The notes under the pieces were generated by a model. The model did not search any database and was not told the origin of the DNA. It was given only the letters and a program-made list of their open reading frames with translations. Below, piece by piece: positions 51,770-53,333 of a stretch of DNA of 53,333 bases. How positions within the stretch are numbered: position 1 is the stretch's first letter; each line of letters opens with the position of its first letter. Both the position numbers and the translations under genes were made by a program. Location of the stretch: positions 1 to 53,333 of the forward strand of contig QKHS01000038.1 in NCBI GenBank assembly GCA_003249955.1. Reading direction: 5' to 3'. The stretch comes from Bacteroidales bacterium. GTDB lineage: Bacteria; Bacteroidota; Bacteroidia; Bacteroidales; ML635J-15.

Positions 51770-52285
51770 TTAATCAAAATCTTTACCTGTATGCAATTTG
51801 TAATAAATGTTCCAGTTGTTTTTATTGTCTTTTGTGTAAATATAGGTGTTTATATCAATAGTAAATCCCATTTCAAGTTTTTCTTCAACTATCAAAATAT
51901 ATTTGCCAGAAATATCTATCATAGGCTGGCTAATCATTATCATAATTTCATTATTAAATATCAGGTCACTATCATAACTGTCAAAAGTTTTGATTAGAAA
52001 AAATCTTTTGTCAAGATATTCTTCTTTCCATAGCTCAGAATTGCTTATATATTCTAAATCATTTTTGAAAACAATATTATTTAGCTCTATTATTGAATCT
52101 TTAGCATTTTGTGAAGTTATTGGCTCATCATATAAATAAACACACCCCTTGTCTAGTTCGTTTCGATAAATATTATTAATAAATTCATATTTTTCTTTTT
52201 CAGAAAGGGAAACATGAGGCCTTTCTTGCTTGTTTGAACAAGCAAGAAATATTAAAACTAAAAATATTATTATATTACGGCACAT
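51770..52285 (-). CDS. Lipoprotein of unknown function, candidate immunity protein of the RHS gene
   Basis: 171 residues with a lipoprotein signal (MCRNIIIFLVLIFLACS, lipobox FLAC, Cys16). The mature part is a small mixed alpha/beta protein without cysteines (ELDKGCVYLYDEP is the only other Cys) and no family I recognise; FTIDINTYIYTKDNKNNWNI near the end suggests a terminal beta-hairpin. It lies 12 bases downstream of the RHS gene's stop codon on the same strand, the usual place for an immunity gene, and a lipid anchor would put it in the periplasm or on the inner face of the outer membrane. The immunity role is inference from position. Confidence 0.65.
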   Translation of the reverse strand: MCRNIIIFLVLIFLACSNKQERPHVSLSEKEKYEFINNIYRNELDKGCVYLYDEPITSQNAKDSIIELNNIVFKNDLEYISNSELWKEEYLDKRFFLIKTFDSYDSDLIFNNEIMIMISQPMIDISGKYILIVEEKLEMGFTIDINTYIYTKDNKNNWNIYYKLHTGKDFD

Positions 52286-52297
52286 GATTAGATTTAA

Positions 52298-53333
52298 TTA
52301 TTTAAGTATAACTCCTTTTTCTGCGTATCTATCTTTCCATTCTTTCTTTTTTTCTGAGTCTGTGATTTGCTCGTAATATCCCTGTATTTTAACAGTTTCT
52401 GCTTCTCTAAATGTTTCTGTTGTACCTCCCCATGTTTGATCTCCTACTTGAAAATAATGAGCCTCTAATTCCGTCTCATACACTGGTCTTGTATCGTACT
52501 CATACATACTAGAATTTTCATTCCATAGTACATGATTTTCATAATGGTATTTTTCATGAGCTAATACGCTTCTAAAGTTTCCTACATTGTCTAATTCCCA
52601 ACTCGTATAACCAGATTTTGTTGCTGGAGCATGAGTTATTGAGATACCAATATGTTTTATTGACGCATTATTATCATTACGACCGCTGGACATTATGGAT
52701 CCATTTTTCGACTGTCCGATAATATTCTCGCTTCCATCAAAAACCTCGGTTGATCTAGAATAAAATTTACCTATTTTAGCAACAGCTACTTTCCCATCTT
52801 TAATACTCATTCCCCAACGATATTCACTCATTAATACAGAATTTTGTGAAAATTCGCTTTGTACTGATATTGGAATATGAACAACGTTTTTCCCTAAATA
52901 AAGGAGGTTCTCTTGATATTTATTCACTAATTCATCAACCTTTTCTTGTGGAATAATTCTTATATAATCTGTTCTACTGTTATCACGGTACAAAAACTTA
53001 CCGTTTGAAGAAAAATAATCGTCATCACCATTTGGATCAATTCTGGCAATAGGATTGTTACTAAAAGTTTGATACGAACTCATCCATGGTTTACTCACTG
53101 GATCAACATTCCATCTTCTCCCAATCCTCGCATCATACTCCCAAAACATAGCAGTGTAAACACTTCCAGTTTGTCCAGTTATTTCATCATCTTTCTCCAT
53201 GCCATTAAATCCGAATCTATACTTATCACCAGGTTCAGGGTTATCAATTCCGCCATAACGTCCTGACATTTCCATACCGAACGGGAAATAATCCTTAGCG
53301 ATGATTAAGTCAGGATTGTAAGAAGTAATAATA
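52298..53333 (-). CDS. RHS repeat-associated core protein, 3' end, with zincin-like C-terminal tip
   Basis: The frame stays open to the window edge, so the N-terminus is missing. The first visible residues IIAKDYFPFGMEMSGRYGG and then YRFGFNGMEKDDEITG, YDARIGRRWNVDPVSKP, YQTFSNNPIARIDPNGD form the conserved RHS core that cages and releases the C-terminal toxin. After DPNGD comes a variable ~230-residue tip with HEKYHYENH (HExxH type) and a downstream Glu in ETELEAHYFQ some 25 residues later, the pattern of gluzincin-like metallopeptidases. Polymorphic toxins of this design act on competing cells. The neighbouring lipoprotein may be the immunity factor. Core assignment is firm, enzymatic nature of the tip is a motif-based guess. 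Confidence 0.85.
   Translation of the reverse strand, partial: IITSYNPDLIIAKDYFPFGMEMSGRYGGIDNPEPGDKYRFGFNGMEKDDEITGQTGSVYTAMFWEYDARIGRRWNVDPVSKPWMSSYQTFSNNPIARIDPNGDDDYFSSNGKFLYRDNSRTDYIRIIPQEKVDELVNKYQENLLYLGKNVVHIPISVQSEFSQNSVLMSEYRWGMSIKDGKVAVAKIGKFYSRSTEVFDGSENIIGQSKNGSIMSSGRNDNNASIKHIGISITHAPATKSGYTSWELDNVGNFRSVLAHEKYHYENHVLWNENSSMYEYDTRPVYETELEAHYFQVGDQTWGGTTETFREAETVKIQGYYEQITDSEKKKEWKDRYAEKGVILK

Overview
This window reads as chromosomal DNA of a Bacteroidota bacterium (AT-rich, probably order Bacteroidales or a relative). The evidence: secreted proteins with signal peptides ending in FSQ/AQ; C-terminal domains of the type IX secretion (T9SS) sorting kind; promoters of the Bacteroidota form (-33 TTG / -7 TAnnTTTG); tandem DUF4369/DUF5106 thioredoxin-like proteins; PorE-like OmpA proteins; a two-component pair of LytS/LytTR type; and a long SecA with a SEC-C tail. 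No rRNA, tRNA or CRISPR array was seen.

Layout. 1-5.2 kb: end of a DJ-1/PfpI gene, an isochorismatase-family hydrolase, a DUF1905 protein, two thioredoxin-fold exported paralogues and a small secreted protein. 5.4-10 kb: a PfkB sugar kinase, a three-domain Memo + AMMECR1 + radical SAM fusion with an apparent signal peptide, and a short-chain dehydrogenase. 10.1-14 kb: an accessory stretch in which three genes for exported proteins (BNR-propeller T9SS cargo, an unknown 167-residue protein, an S41-like peptidase) are separated by decayed copies of the 3' end of the neighbouring glycosyltransferase gene. 14-16.2 kb: two coupled glycosyltransferases. 16.2-16.7 kb: palindromic repeats. 16.7-23.5 kb: guaA, an MFS transporter, xseB and secA. 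23.5-28.8 kb: a TPR protein and two tandem PorE-like OmpA proteins, closed by a strong terminator. 28.8-33.5 kb: a histidine ammonia-lyase-family gene with an Ala-Cys-Gly cofactor triad, and a LytTR regulator with its TPR histidine kinase. 33.6-39.2 kb: a four-gene, translationally coupled vitamin B12 acquisition operon read leftward from a cobalamin riboswitch. 39.4-50.9 kb: a rightward 13-gene operon for a type II secretion / type IV pilus-like machine with several components that are not standard. 50.9-53.3 kb: a radC pseudogene split by a 149-bp inverted-repeat element, a lipoprotein, and the 3' end of an RHS gene whose variable tip carries a zincin-like motif.

How the parts fit: the window is dominated by the cell envelope. 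Sec export (secA), T9SS cargo and PorE-like anchors, a second, pilus-like secretion apparatus, envelope glycan assembly and B12 scavenging sit together with a few housekeeping genes (guaA, xseB). The most unusual items are the pilus/secretion operon with its FN3 lipoprotein, MORN and beta-helix-like subunits; the exported-looking Memo/AMMECR1/radical SAM fusion; the serial glycosyltransferase 3'-end remnants; the Cys-containing MIO triad; and the miniature element in radC. All assignments are by reading the sequence; no database search was possible.
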